From Kitasatospora humi (GTDB lineage: Bacteria > Actinomycetota > Actinomycetes > Streptomycetales > Streptomycetaceae): a stretch of 64,000 bases of DNA. The notes under the pieces were generated by a model. It was not told where the DNA came from. It searched no databases and saw only the letters and a program-made list of their open reading frames with translations. A program made the translations under genes and the position numbers. The stretch is taken from positions 1 to 64,000 of the forward strand of contig NZ_JAJJPA010000024.1 in NCBI RefSeq assembly GCF_020907985.1, in the 5' to 3' direction. Positions within the stretch are counted from its first letter, which is position 1; the number at the start of each line of letters is the position of its first letter. This document shows, one piece after another, positions 36,697-45,006 of the stretch.

Positions 36697-38283
36697 TCAG
36701 TCCAACTCGCGGGCCGTGCGCAGCACTTCGCCCAGCAGCCGGTCCAAGTCGGCCTCCGTGGTGTGCGGATTGAGCAGGGTCAGCTTCAGCCAGACCGCGG
36801 GGGCCGTCGACTCCGCACCCGGGACGGGCAGTTCGGCCCGGCCCAGCACGGCGCGGCCGGTGGCCAGCAGCCGGCGCCGCAACTCGGCATTGCCCCAGTC
36901 CTGTTCCCAGTCATGAACCCGTGCCCGCTCCCGGTCGCCACCCCGTCCCTGGTCCTGGCTCCCGTCCCGGCGCCGGCCCACGTCCCGGACCCGGAAGACC
37001 ACCGTGGTCAGGGTCGGCTCCCCGTGGAGCTCGAACTCGGCTGCGGCTCCGATCCGCGCCGCGGCGTACCAGGCCAGCTGGTGGCATCGGTCCACCAGGC
37101 GGCCGAGCCCGGCCCGACCCAGGGTGCGCAGGGTGACCGCGATCTTGAACGCGTCGGCCCGGCGGGTGGTGCGCAACGAACGGCCGAGCAGGCTCGGATA
37201 GCCGGCCGCCTCGTCGTCCGCCGGGTTGAGGTAGGCGGCGCGGCGGGCCAGCGAGGCGTAGTTCTCGGCGCGGCGGACCAGGAAGACTCCGGCGGCGACC
37301 GGCTGCCAGCCGAGCTTGTGCCAGTCCAGCGAGACGGAGTCGGCCCGGTCGATGCCGTGCAGCAGCGGAGCCAGCCGATCGGAGAGCAGGGCGCCGCCGC
37401 CGTAGGCCGCGTCCACGTGCAGCCAGGCGCCGTACTCGGCGGCCAGCTCCGCGCAGGCGGGCAGCGGGTCGATGGCGCCGGTGTCGGTGGTGCCGGCCGT
37501 GGCGACCACGGCGACCGGCGTCTCACCCGCCCGTCTGCTCGCGGCGAGGGCCTCGGCCAGCGCTCCGGGGTCCAGGCGCTGCGCCCGGTCGACCGGGACG
37601 CCCACCACGGCGCGCTCCCCCAGGCCCAGCACGGCCGCGGCGCGCTGCACCGAGAAGTGGGCGGCCCGCGAGGCGAACAGCCGCGGTTGCCGGGCCGGAT
37701 CGACACCGTCGAGCTCCGGCCGGCACCCCGCACCGGCCAGCACGGTGTCCCGGGCCAGCATCAGCGCCATCAGATTGGACTCGGTACCGCCCGAGGTGAG
37801 CACCCCGGCTGCCTGCTGCGCCTGGTAACCGACCAACTCGGTCAGTTCGGCGAGTAGTTCGGTCTCCAGCACGGTGGCGGCCGGCGCCTGGTCCCAGGAG
37901 TCCAAGGAGGGATTGAGCGCGCTGACCGCCAAGTCGGCCGCCACCGCCACCGCGAGGGGCGGACAGTGCAGGTGGGCGGCGCAGGCCGGGTCGGCCGGGT
38001 CGGCGGCACCATGGGCGAGCAGGCGGGTGAGCTCGGCCAGCGCATCGGCTGACGGCGCGTCTGACTTGAGCGTCGTGGTGACCCGCTCCGCCAACTCCCC
38101 CGGCAGGCCGGCCGGCAGCGGTCCGCCACGCTCGGACGCACCGGTGGCCAGCGCGGTCAGTACGGTGTCCAGCAGTGGGCGCAGTGCGGCGGGGCCGGCC
38201 ATGCCGCCGGCCAGGGCAGCGAGCCCCGACGGCCCGTCAAGCGAGGTGGCCCCTGGGGGCGTCGTCCGAACACCGCCCATCAT
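36697..38283 (-). CDS. ddc: L-2,4-diaminobutyrate decarboxylase (PLP, group II)
   Basis: 528-residue PLP-dependent group II decarboxylase. Conserved: GVLTSGGTESNLMAL, the coenzyme-stacking His in RAAHFSVQRAA, VVATAGTTDTGAIDPLP, LHVDAAYGGGAL (Asp binding the pyridine N) and the Schiff-base lysine in SVSLDWHKLGWQPV. Coupled to the upstream diaminobutyrate aminotransferase (ATGATG overlap), it should turn 2,4-diaminobutyrate into 1,3-diaminopropane, a siderophore building block. Odd feature: an Arg/Asp-rich stretch VGRRRDGSQDQGRGGDRERA follows the FRVRD strand in the C-terminal domain, probably a surface loop. Symbol assigned by context. Confidence 0.9.
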   Translation of the reverse strand: MMGGVRTTPPGATSLDGPSGLAALAGGMAGPAALRPLLDTVLTALATGASERGGPLPAGLPGELAERVTTTLKSDAPSADALAELTRLLAHGAADPADPACAAHLHCPPLAVAVAADLAVSALNPSLDSWDQAPAATVLETELLAELTELVGYQAQQAAGVLTSGGTESNLMALMLARDTVLAGAGCRPELDGVDPARQPRLFASRAAHFSVQRAAAVLGLGERAVVGVPVDRAQRLDPGALAEALAASRRAGETPVAVVATAGTTDTGAIDPLPACAELAAEYGAWLHVDAAYGGGALLSDRLAPLLHGIDRADSVSLDWHKLGWQPVAAGVFLVRRAENYASLARRAAYLNPADDEAAGYPSLLGRSLRTTRRADAFKIAVTLRTLGRAGLGRLVDRCHQLAWYAAARIGAAAEFELHGEPTLTTVVFRVRDVGRRRDGSQDQGRGGDRERARVHDWEQDWGNAELRRRLLATGRAVLGRAELPVPGAESTAPAVWLKLTLLNPHTTEADLDRLLGEVLRTARELD

Positions 38284-39644
38284 CGGGGGGCCGCCGCGGC
38301 GATCGCGTCGGACAGCCGGTCGAGCACGGCGTGGGCCTGCTCGTCGGTGATGGTCAGCGGCGGCAGCAGGCGCAGCACGGCATCGTGCCGGCCGCCGAGT
38401 TCCACGATCAGGCCGCGGGCCAGGCAGGCCTCGCGCACCCGCCGGGCGAGCGCCGGGTCGGCCGGGTACGCACCGCAGACGTCCGGCTCCGCACCGGGGT
38501 CGACCAGTTCGACGCCGATCATCAAGCCGCGGCCCCGGACGTCGCCGATCACCGGCAGTTGCCGTTGCAGGCCGGCGAGTTCGGTCATCAGGTACCGGCC
38601 GACCGCCGCCGCCCGCCGGGCCAGGCCGTTGGCCGCCACGTGGCGCAGCGTCGCGGCACCCGCGGCCATGGCCAGGGTGTTGCCGCGGAAGGTGCCGGTG
38701 TGCGCACCGGGCCGCCAGCCGTCGTACTCCTCGCGGTAGACGACCACCGCGAGCGGCAGGCTGCCGCCGATCGCCTTGGAGAGCACCATCGCGTCCGGCG
38801 TGATCCCGCTGTGCTCGACCGCCCACATCGCGCCGGTCCGGCCGACGCCGGTCTGCACCTCGTCCACGATCAGTGGGATGCCGCGCTCCGCGGTGATCCG
38901 GCGCATCTCGCGCAGCCAGTGGTCCGGTGCCGGCACCGCGCCGCCCTCGCCCTGCACCACCTCCACGATCATCGCGGCGGGTCGGACGACACCGCCCGAC
39001 GGATCGTCAAGCAGCCGTTCGACGTACTGCGCGGAGACCCGCTCACCCGCCTCACCGCCCAGCCCGAACGGGCAGCGGTAGCGGAACGGGAACGGCAGGC
39101 GGGTGACGTCGCCGCCGCTCGGCAGCGGTTCCTTGACGGCCACGTTGCCGCTGACCGCCAGCGCCCCGGCGGTCATGCCGTGGTAGCCGCCGGTGAAGGC
39201 CAGGGCGCCGCGCCGACCGGTGGCGGTCTGCATCAGCTTGAGTGCCGCCTCCACGGCGTCGGTGCCGGCCGGACCGCAGAAGTGCACCCGGGCTCCCGTG
39301 GCGAACTCGGCGGGCAGGCTCTCCAGCAGCGCGGTGGTGAAGTCGTCCTTCTCCGCCGTGGCCAGGTCGAGGAGGTGCAGCGGGGCGCCGCTGTCCAGGG
39401 TGCGGCGGATCGCGGCCAACACGGCGGGGTGGTTGTGCCCGAGCGCCAGGGTGCCGGCACCGGCCAGGCAGTCCAGGTACCGCCGGCCGTCGGCGCCCTC
39501 CACCGTCATCCCGTGGGCGCGCACCGGAACGATCGGGAACGAACGGGCATAGGTACGGGCAGCGGACTCACGGACCCGTTGGCGCCGCAGGATCGCCTCC
39601 GCCGGCGGAGCGGGCTCGGCTGCGGGCGCGGCAGTGAGGGGCAC
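38280..39644 (-). CDS. dat: Diaminobutyrate--2-oxoglutarate aminotransferase
   Basis: 454-residue class III aminotransferase making L-2,4-diaminobutyrate from aspartate semialdehyde and glutamate. Signature parts: CLAGAGTLALGHNHPAV, VHFCGPAGTDAVEAALK (the GPxGxDAVE form typical of this enzyme), LIVDEVQTGVGRTGAMW, the PLP lysine in VLSKAIGGSLP and HTGTFRGNTLAMAAG. GTG 39644 is chosen because GGAGG is just upstream and a good iron box lies immediately beyond; the ATG at 39695 would put the iron box inside the gene. Followed by the decarboxylase in the same operon. Confidence 0.93.
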   Translation of the reverse strand: MPLTAAPAAEPAPPAEAILRRQRVRESAARTYARSFPIVPVRAHGMTVEGADGRRYLDCLAGAGTLALGHNHPAVLAAIRRTLDSGAPLHLLDLATAEKDDFTTALLESLPAEFATGARVHFCGPAGTDAVEAALKLMQTATGRRGALAFTGGYHGMTAGALAVSGNVAVKEPLPSGGDVTRLPFPFRYRCPFGLGGEAGERVSAQYVERLLDDPSGGVVRPAAMIVEVVQGEGGAVPAPDHWLREMRRITAERGIPLIVDEVQTGVGRTGAMWAVEHSGITPDAMVLSKAIGGSLPLAVVVYREEYDGWRPGAHTGTFRGNTLAMAAGAATLRHVAANGLARRAAAVGRYLMTELAGLQRQLPVIGDVRGRGLMIGVELVDPGAEPDVCGAYPADPALARRVREACLARGLIVELGGRHDAVLRLLPPLTITDEQAHAVLDRLSDAIAAAAPR

Positions 39645-39657
39645 GGCACCTCCAAGG

Positions 39658-39676
39658 TTAGGTAAGCCTAACCTTA
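39658..39676. promoter_or_regulatory. Iron box (DmdR1/IdeR/DtxR site) of the dat-ddc operon
   Basis: TTAGGTAAGCCTAACCTTA matches the 19-bp consensus TTAGGTTAGSCTAACCTAA at 17 positions, starting 14 bp upstream of the GTG. DmdR1-type repressors bind such sites with Fe2+, so dat-ddc should be switched on in iron starvation. Confidence 0.9.
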
Positions 39677-40357
39677 TCTCATGCTCGACCGGCAACCGCC
39701 CGCCGTCCTCACCAACGAGCCGACAGGCCCCGGGTCACGCGGCAGGCCTGACACGCCATGAGGTCGGCAGCGGCGGTACCCGGCCCGGTGGACGCCGATC
39801 GGACCTGCCGAGCCGGGGCCGTCCGGTCGCCCGCCGGGGTGGCCGGTGCCGGCGATCAGCGGGACGCTCAGTGAACCTTCGACGCAACGGGCCGCAGTGC
39901 CTCGGCAACCGCGCCGAACGGGCCTGACAGGGATGGCAGCAGGAGTGGCGGGTCCACCCGCTGCTGGCGTTCGGCGGCCGCCGAGTACCGACCGTGCGGC
40001 GACCGGCCGTGCGGCAACCGACCGTGCGGCGCCTGCTGCGCGCGGTGCATCGGCGGCGCCCGGCGACGACCGTCGGGCCGAGCCGCCCCGACGGACACCA
40101 TCGAGCCGAGCCGACCCGACAGACCACCATCGGGCCGAGCCGACCCGGCTGACCGCTGCCAGGCCGAGCCGCCCCGGCCGCCCGCGCCTGACGGAGGTTG
40201 CCAGAGACGGTCCGGGCTCGGGCCGGCCTCGCGTGTGCGACGGAACAGGCGACAGGAGGCTCGCATCTGCGGCACTATGATCGCCCTAATGGCCGCACCT
40301 GCAATCATTCGATGTGACAACCGTGCCCTGCCCGGGCCCGGTGGGAGGGGAACCAAC
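39677..40357. other. Intergenic region between dat and modA, GC-rich repeats
   Basis: No convincing gene. 39960-40200 is full of short repeats such as GACCGTGCGGC (three times near 39985-40030) and GGGCCGAGCCGACCCG (around 40080-40150). The modA promoter must lie in the slightly AT-richer stretch 40265-40330, but no clear boxes or ModE-like palindrome are seen. Confidence 0.5.
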
Positions 40358-41257
40358 GTGACCACCAGCCGGACCCGCTCCGCAGCCGCCGCCGCGGCCG
40401 CGCTCGCCGCCCTCACCCTGGCCGCCTGCTCCAGCAGCGGCTCCGGCAGCAGCGCCGGCGGCAGTGCCCCATCGACTGGCGGCGCCTCGCCCGCCCTGTC
40501 CGGCACGGTCACGGTGTTCGCCGCCGCCTCACTGCAGGGCACCTTCACCGACCTCGGCAAGAAGTTCGAGGCCGCCCACCCCGGGACCAAGGTGACGTTC
40601 AACTTCAACGGCAGCTCGACCCTGGCCCAGAGCATCGTCAACGGGGCCCCGGCGGACGTCTTCGCGGCCGCCTCGCCGGCCACCATGAAGACCGTCAGCG
40701 ACGCCAAGGACACCGCCTCCGAGCCCAAGGTGTTCGTCCGCAACACCCTGGAGATCGCCGTCCCCAAGGGTAACCCCAAGCACCTCGCCTCACTGAAGGA
40801 CCTGGCCGCTCCCGGAGTCAAGGTCGCCCTCTGCGCGCCGCAGGTGCCGTGCGGCGCGGCCGCGCTGACCGCTCTCAAGGCGGGCGACGTCAGCCTGACC
40901 CCGGTCACCCAGGAACAGGACGTCAAGAGCGCGCTGACCAAGGTCGAGCTCGGCGAGGTGGACGCGTCGGTCGTATACCAGACCGACGTGAAGGCCGACG
41001 CGGGCAAGGTCGACGGTGTGGACTTCCCCGAGGCGGCCAAGGCCGTGAACGACTACCCGATCGCCGACCTGGCCAAGGCGCCGAACCCGGCCGCCGCCAA
41101 GGCGTTCGTGGACTTCGTCGAGTCCGCGCAGGGGCAGCAGGTGCTGACCGCCGCCGGATTCCAGCAGCCGGCGGCCACCGGCGGTTCCACCGCCCCGGCG
41201 GCCGGTGCCTCGGCCGGCGCGTCCACCGCACCGTCGACCAGCGCCACTGCTCCGTGA
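40358..41257 (+). CDS. modA: Molybdate ABC transporter substrate-binding lipoprotein
   Basis: 299-residue extracellular lipoprotein. Lipobox LTLAACSSSG with Cys at about residue 25. The mature part has the ModA fold: VTVFAAASLQGTFTDLGKKF, then FNFNGSSTLAQSIVNGAPAD and VVYQTDVKADAGKVDGV, with the Ser and Ala residues that hold the oxyanion. GTG start with GGGAGGGG upstream. Odd: after the fold ends (VLTAAGFQQP) there is a ~30-residue tail of Ala, Ser, Thr and Pro. First of modABC; GTGA overlap with modB. Confidence 0.95.
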   Translation: MTTSRTRSAAAAAAALAALTLAACSSSGSGSSAGGSAPSTGGASPALSGTVTVFAAASLQGTFTDLGKKFEAAHPGTKVTFNFNGSSTLAQSIVNGAPADVFAAASPATMKTVSDAKDTASEPKVFVRNTLEIAVPKGNPKHLASLKDLAAPGVKVALCAPQVPCGAAALTALKAGDVSLTPVTQEQDVKSALTKVELGEVDASVVYQTDVKADAGKVDGVDFPEAAKAVNDYPIADLAKAPNPAAAKAFVDFVESAQGQQVLTAAGFQQPAATGGSTAPAAGASAGASTAPSTSATAP

Positions 41258-42060
41258 GCCCGCGAGCCTCCCGGAACCGGGTGCCGGTCGCGCTGCTGCT
41301 GCCGGCACTGCTCGGGCTGGCCTTCCTGGTGCTGCCGCTGGTCGGGCTGCTGATCCGCGCACCCTGGCGGGCGCTGCCCCAGCAGCTGGCCAGTGCCGAG
41401 GTCTGGGAGGCGCTCAGGCTCTCACTGAGCTGTGCCACCAGCGCCACCGCCGTCGCCCTGGTGCTCGGAGTGCCGCTGGCCTGGCTGCTGGCGCGCACCG
41501 AGTTTCCGGGTCGACGGCTGGTCCGGGCACTGGTGACGCTGCCCCTGGTGCTACCGCCCGTGGTCGGCGGCGTCGCGCTGCTGCTGGTCCTGGGCCGCAA
41601 CGGCGTCGTCGGACGCTGGCTGGACAGCGCCTTCGGCCTGACCCTGCCGTTCACCACGCCGGGCGTGGTGGTGGCGGAGGCCTTCGTGGCGATGCCGTTC
41701 CTGGTGATCAGCGTCGAGGGGGCGCTGCGGGCGGCCGATCCCCGCTACGAGGAGGCCGCCGCCACGCTGGGCGCCTCCCCGCTGACCGCGTTCCGCCGGG
41801 TGACCCTGCCGCTGATCGCTCCCGGGGTGGCCGCCGGTGCGGTGCTGGCCTGGGCGCGCGCCCTGGGCGAGTTCGGCGCGACCATCACCTTCGCCGGCAA
41901 CTTCCCCGGCCGCACCCAGACCATGCCCCTGGCCGTCTACCTGGCGATGGAGAACGATCCGCAGGCGGCGATCGCGCTGAGTCTCGTGCTGCTCGCCGTC
42001 TCCGTCGCGGTACTGGCCGGGCTGCGCGGCCGCTGGCTGAGCCCAGGAGGCCAGGCATGA
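41254..42060 (+). CDS. modB: Molybdate ABC transporter permease
   Basis: 268 residues, five to six TM helices: VPVALLLPALLGLAFLVLPL, ATSATAVALVLGVPLAWLLA, LVTLPLVLPPVVGGVALLLV and others. The EAA loop that contacts ModC is EEAAATLGASPLTAFRRVTL, and GEFGATITFAGNFPGRTQTM is characteristic of ModB/CysT-type permeases. Start GTG overlaps the modA stop; the end overlaps modC (ATGA). Confidence 0.95.
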   Translation: MSPRASRNRVPVALLLPALLGLAFLVLPLVGLLIRAPWRALPQQLASAEVWEALRLSLSCATSATAVALVLGVPLAWLLARTEFPGRRLVRALVTLPLVLPPVVGGVALLLVLGRNGVVGRWLDSAFGLTLPFTTPGVVVAEAFVAMPFLVISVEGALRAADPRYEEAAATLGASPLTAFRRVTLPLIAPGVAAGAVLAWARALGEFGATITFAGNFPGRTQTMPLAVYLAMENDPQAAIALSLVLLAVSVAVLAGLRGRWLSPGGQA

Positions 42061-43121
42061 CCGGTGAGATCGCCCTGGACGCCCGTCTGCGCGTCGAACG
42101 GCCCGGCTTCGCACTGGACTTGACGCTGCAGGCCGCCCCCGGCGAGGTCATCGCGCTGCTCGGACCGAACGGCGCCGGCAAGTCGACCGCGCTGCGCGCA
42201 CTGGCCGGCCTGCTCCCCCTGGACGGCGGCCGGCTGGCGCTGGACGGCACGGTGCTCGCCGACCCGGCCGCCGAGCTCCACGTGCCCGCCGAACGACGGC
42301 CGGTGGGCGTGGTCTTCCAGGACTACCTGCTCTTTCCGCACCTCAGCGCCCTGGACAACGTCGCCTTCGGGCTGCGCTGCCAGGGCCGCCCGAAGGCCGC
42401 CGCGCGGGCCGAGGCCGCCGAGTGGCTGGACCGGCTGGGCCTCGCGGACCACGCCGGTGCCAAGCCCCGGCACCTCTCCGGCGGCCAGGCGCAGCGGGTC
42501 GCGCTCGGCCGGGCACTGGCGGTGCGCCCCGGACTGCTGCTGCTCGACGAACCACTGGCCGCATTGGACGCACGCACCCGGCTGGAGGTCCGTGCACAAC
42601 TGCGGCGCCACCTGGCCGCGTTCGAGGCGGTGGCGGTCCTGGTGACGCACGATCCGCTGGACGCCATGGTGCTGGCGGACCGGCTGGTGGTGATCGAGGA
42701 CGGACGCGAGGTGCAGTCCGGCACTCCGGAACAGGTGGCCCGGCAGCCGCGCACCGACTACATCGCACGGCTGGTCGGACTGAACCTCTACCAGGGCGTG
42801 GCCGCCGGGCACCGGCTGACGCTGCCGGGCGGCGTGGAGCTGGTCACGGCGGACGAGCTGTCCGGCCCCGCGTTCGCGGCCTTCCCGCCCGCCGCCGTGA
42901 CCCTGCACCCCGGCCGCCCGCACAGCAGCGCCCGCAACTGCTGGGAGTTGACCGTCCACGGGCTGGACCTGCACGGCGACCGGGTGCGCGTCGAGCTGTC
43001 CGGCCCGCTGGAGCTGGCGGCCGACCTCACACCCGCTGCCGTGCACGAACTCGACCTGGCCCTGGGTCGTACCGTCTGGGCCACCGTCAAGGCCACCCAG
43101 ACCCGCGCCTACCCGGCGTAG
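42057..43121 (+). CDS. modC: Molybdate ABC transporter ATP-binding protein
   Basis: 354-residue ATPase. Walker A LLGPNGAGKSTALRAL, Q-loop VFQDYLLFPHLS, signature HLSGGQAQRVALGRAL, Walker B LLLLDEPLAALDARTR and switch VLVTHDPLDAM. The C-terminal ~120 residues form a TOBE/Mop-like domain (LVGLNLYQGVAAGHRLTL onward), which senses the oxyanion. Third gene of the operon. Converges on the patatin gene with only 15 bp between them. Confidence 0.96.
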   Translation: MTGEIALDARLRVERPGFALDLTLQAAPGEVIALLGPNGAGKSTALRALAGLLPLDGGRLALDGTVLADPAAELHVPAERRPVGVVFQDYLLFPHLSALDNVAFGLRCQGRPKAAARAEAAEWLDRLGLADHAGAKPRHLSGGQAQRVALGRALAVRPGLLLLDEPLAALDARTRLEVRAQLRRHLAAFEAVAVLVTHDPLDAMVLADRLVVIEDGREVQSGTPEQVARQPRTDYIARLVGLNLYQGVAAGHRLTLPGGVELVTADELSGPAFAAFPPAAVTLHPGRPHSSARNCWELTVHGLDLHGDRVRVELSGPLELAADLTPAAVHELDLALGRTVWATVKATQTRAYPA

Positions 43122-43136
43122 CCGACTGCCTGTCGA

Positions 43137-43970
43137 TCAGGTCCAGAAACTGCGCAGCCCGTCGGCCAGTTCACGCCCTTCGGCCCGGCCGGCCTCGGCG
43201 GCGGGAGTCCGGGTGGCGGGGTCCAGCGGATCCCCACCGAAGGCGGCGAGGGCGGCCTCACCGGGCGTGACCACCTCGACCCGGGCGCCGGCCCCGGTCA
43301 GCCGGGCGACCTCCTGCTCGTAGAAGGCGTCGAGCATCGGCGCCAGCACCAGCACCCGGTCGAACCCGGCGGCCAGGCGCGCGTTGCTGATCGACGGCAC
43401 CCCGCCGTCCAGGTGCGGCACGCCGTCGATCTCCACGGTCGGCCAGATCCCCGGGACGGCGCAGCTCGCGGCGACCGCCGTCACCAGCGGCACTCCGCTG
43501 GTCCGGTCGAGGAGCCGGTAGTCGCCGGTCACCGCGTCCACCGCCACCACGGTGAACGGCTGCTGCGGCCAGTCGTGCACCGGCAGCCGGCTCTCGATCA
43601 CCGCCAGCCGCTCGGCCGGTGCGACCGTCCTGGCGGTGCGGGCCAACTCGCCGGCCCGGCGGCGGATTTCCGCCGGATCGGACACCTCGGTCAGGAGTGT
43701 CTCCCAGAACGCGAACAGCTCGGCGGTGGTCATGCCGACCGGGGCGAGCTCCCGGCTCTGCTGGTCCGGCCGGACCTGGCGGTGGAACAGCTCGGCGTAG
43801 GAGAGCCCGCTCAGCAGTTGGGCACCGACCGTCGAGCCTGCCGAGGTGCCGATCACCTGGTCGGCCTGGCGAACGTCCAGCCCCCGGTCGGCCAAGCCGG
43901 TGACGATCCCGTTCAGCCAAGCGATACCGGCGATCCCGCCACCACCCAGCACCAGCGCCCTTGTCGACAT
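43137..43970 (-). CDS. Patatin-like phospholipase
   Basis: 277 residues. Oxyanion loop LVLGGGGIAGIAW (GGGGxxG), nucleophile elbow GTSAGS with catalytic Ser, and the catalytic Asp of the dyad in HLDGGVPS (DGG). Cytoplasmic, no signal peptide. Members are esterases or phospholipases. ATG 43970 gives MSTRALVLGGGG, with GGGGAG a little far upstream. Upstream of it lies the tandem repeat at 44063-44146. Confidence 0.92.
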   Translation of the reverse strand: MSTRALVLGGGGIAGIAWLNGIVTGLADRGLDVRQADQVIGTSAGSTVGAQLLSGLSYAELFHRQVRPDQQSRELAPVGMTTAELFAFWETLLTEVSDPAEIRRRAGELARTARTVAPAERLAVIESRLPVHDWPQQPFTVVAVDAVTGDYRLLDRTSGVPLVTAVAASCAVPGIWPTVEIDGVPHLDGGVPSISNARLAAGFDRVLVLAPMLDAFYEQEVARLTGAGARVEVVTPGEAALAAFGGDPLDPATRTPAAEAGRAEGRELADGLRSFWT

Positions 43971-44062
43971 GACGACCAGCTCCCCTCTCCTGCGCCGCTC
44001 CGGCCTTCCTTGATCAACCCCGGCTCCGGGGCGATCGATTCCCGGCCGGCTGGCGGAGGGCG

Positions 44063-44146
44063 GTGCAGGCGGGCGGCGGGTGCGCCGTCCCCGCAACGGC
44101 GGGCGTGCAGGTGGGCGGCGGGTGCGCCGTCCCCGGAACGGCGGGC
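44063..44146. repeat. Two tandem 42-bp repeats
   Basis: 44063-44104 and 44105-44146 differ at two positions; each begins GTGCAGG and contains GGGTGCGCCGTCCCCG. They lie between the starts and ends of the patatin and DsbA-like genes. No role seen. Confidence 0.85.
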
Positions 44147-44148
44147 GA

Positions 44149-44853
44149 TCAGGACTTCAGCAGCGCGGCGGCCCGACCGAGGAACTCCTCGTAGACGGTG
44201 GGGTCGTCCTTGTCGATCACCGGTGCGCCGGTGCCGAAACCACCGTTGACCCAGTGCAGCGCGATGCCGGGGTTGGCCAGGTTGCTGCCGTCGGCGAGGA
44301 AGAGGTGCGGGCTGCAGATGACCCGCCCGTTCTCGGCGCTGTGGAACTGCTCCATCACCAGGGACCGCGCGAAGCCGGTGTCCAGGGCGGCCGCCAGCCG
44401 GTCCACGTCCACCGCACCCGTTTCCTCCGCGACTTCCAGGATCACGTGGCGCAGCGATATGCACCGCCCCTGTGCCCAGAAGGCCAGCCGCAGCGCCCGG
44501 TCCAACTGCTCACTGGCGTGCCAGCTCTGCGACTTGGCCGCCTGCACCGCCTCCAGGGCGGGCAGCATGGTGACCGGGTAGGTCCAGTCCGGCCCCTGCC
44601 ACAGCCGCCAGCCGGCGTCCGGCTCCACCCCGCTGAGCACGGCGTTCTCCGAGTCCACTCCGGGGCGGTAGTTGACCCGCTTGTTGAACAACTCCAGTGG
44701 GAAGCAGCGGAGGTCGAACCAGATCTTCCCCTCCAAGCCGAGCCGCCGCCTGGTCTCGTGCAGCCGGTACACCCCCACATGGGCGAACGCGCAGTTGAGG
44801 TCGGCGTAGACGGCGATGGTTTCGGGCGTGGCGGGCAACCGCGGGTCGGTCAT
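44149..44853 (-). CDS. DsbA/FrnE-like thioredoxin-fold oxidoreductase
   Basis: 234 residues. N-terminal strand and loop AVYADLNCAFAHVGVYRLHE with a single Cys where CxxC would be in DsbA, a helical insertion (ALEAVQAAKSQSWHASEQLD), and the cis-Pro region ICSPHLFLADG. This pattern is that of FrnE/2-hydroxychromene-2-carboxylate isomerase relatives, which use a single cysteine or glutathione-like thiols. No signal peptide, so cytoplasmic. Confidence 0.82.
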   Translation of the reverse strand: MTDPRLPATPETIAVYADLNCAFAHVGVYRLHETRRRLGLEGKIWFDLRCFPLELFNKRVNYRPGVDSENAVLSGVEPDAGWRLWQGPDWTYPVTMLPALEAVQAAKSQSWHASEQLDRALRLAFWAQGRCISLRHVILEVAEETGAVDVDRLAAALDTGFARSLVMEQFHSAENGRVICSPHLFLADGSNLANPGIALHWVNGGFGTGAPVIDKDDPTVYEEFLGRAAALLKS

Positions 44854-45006
44854 GGATCCTCCGGAAGTCGCAATGGTGGGGCCGCTTGGGAGAAAGCGGA
44901 CCGACCTCTGATTCTGGAGAACCCCGGACGGCCGATGCCAGTGAACGATCGGCTTGGCCCGCTGATCAGTTGTTCTACGTCGCGTCGTCGCTCACCGACG
45001 CCCCGG

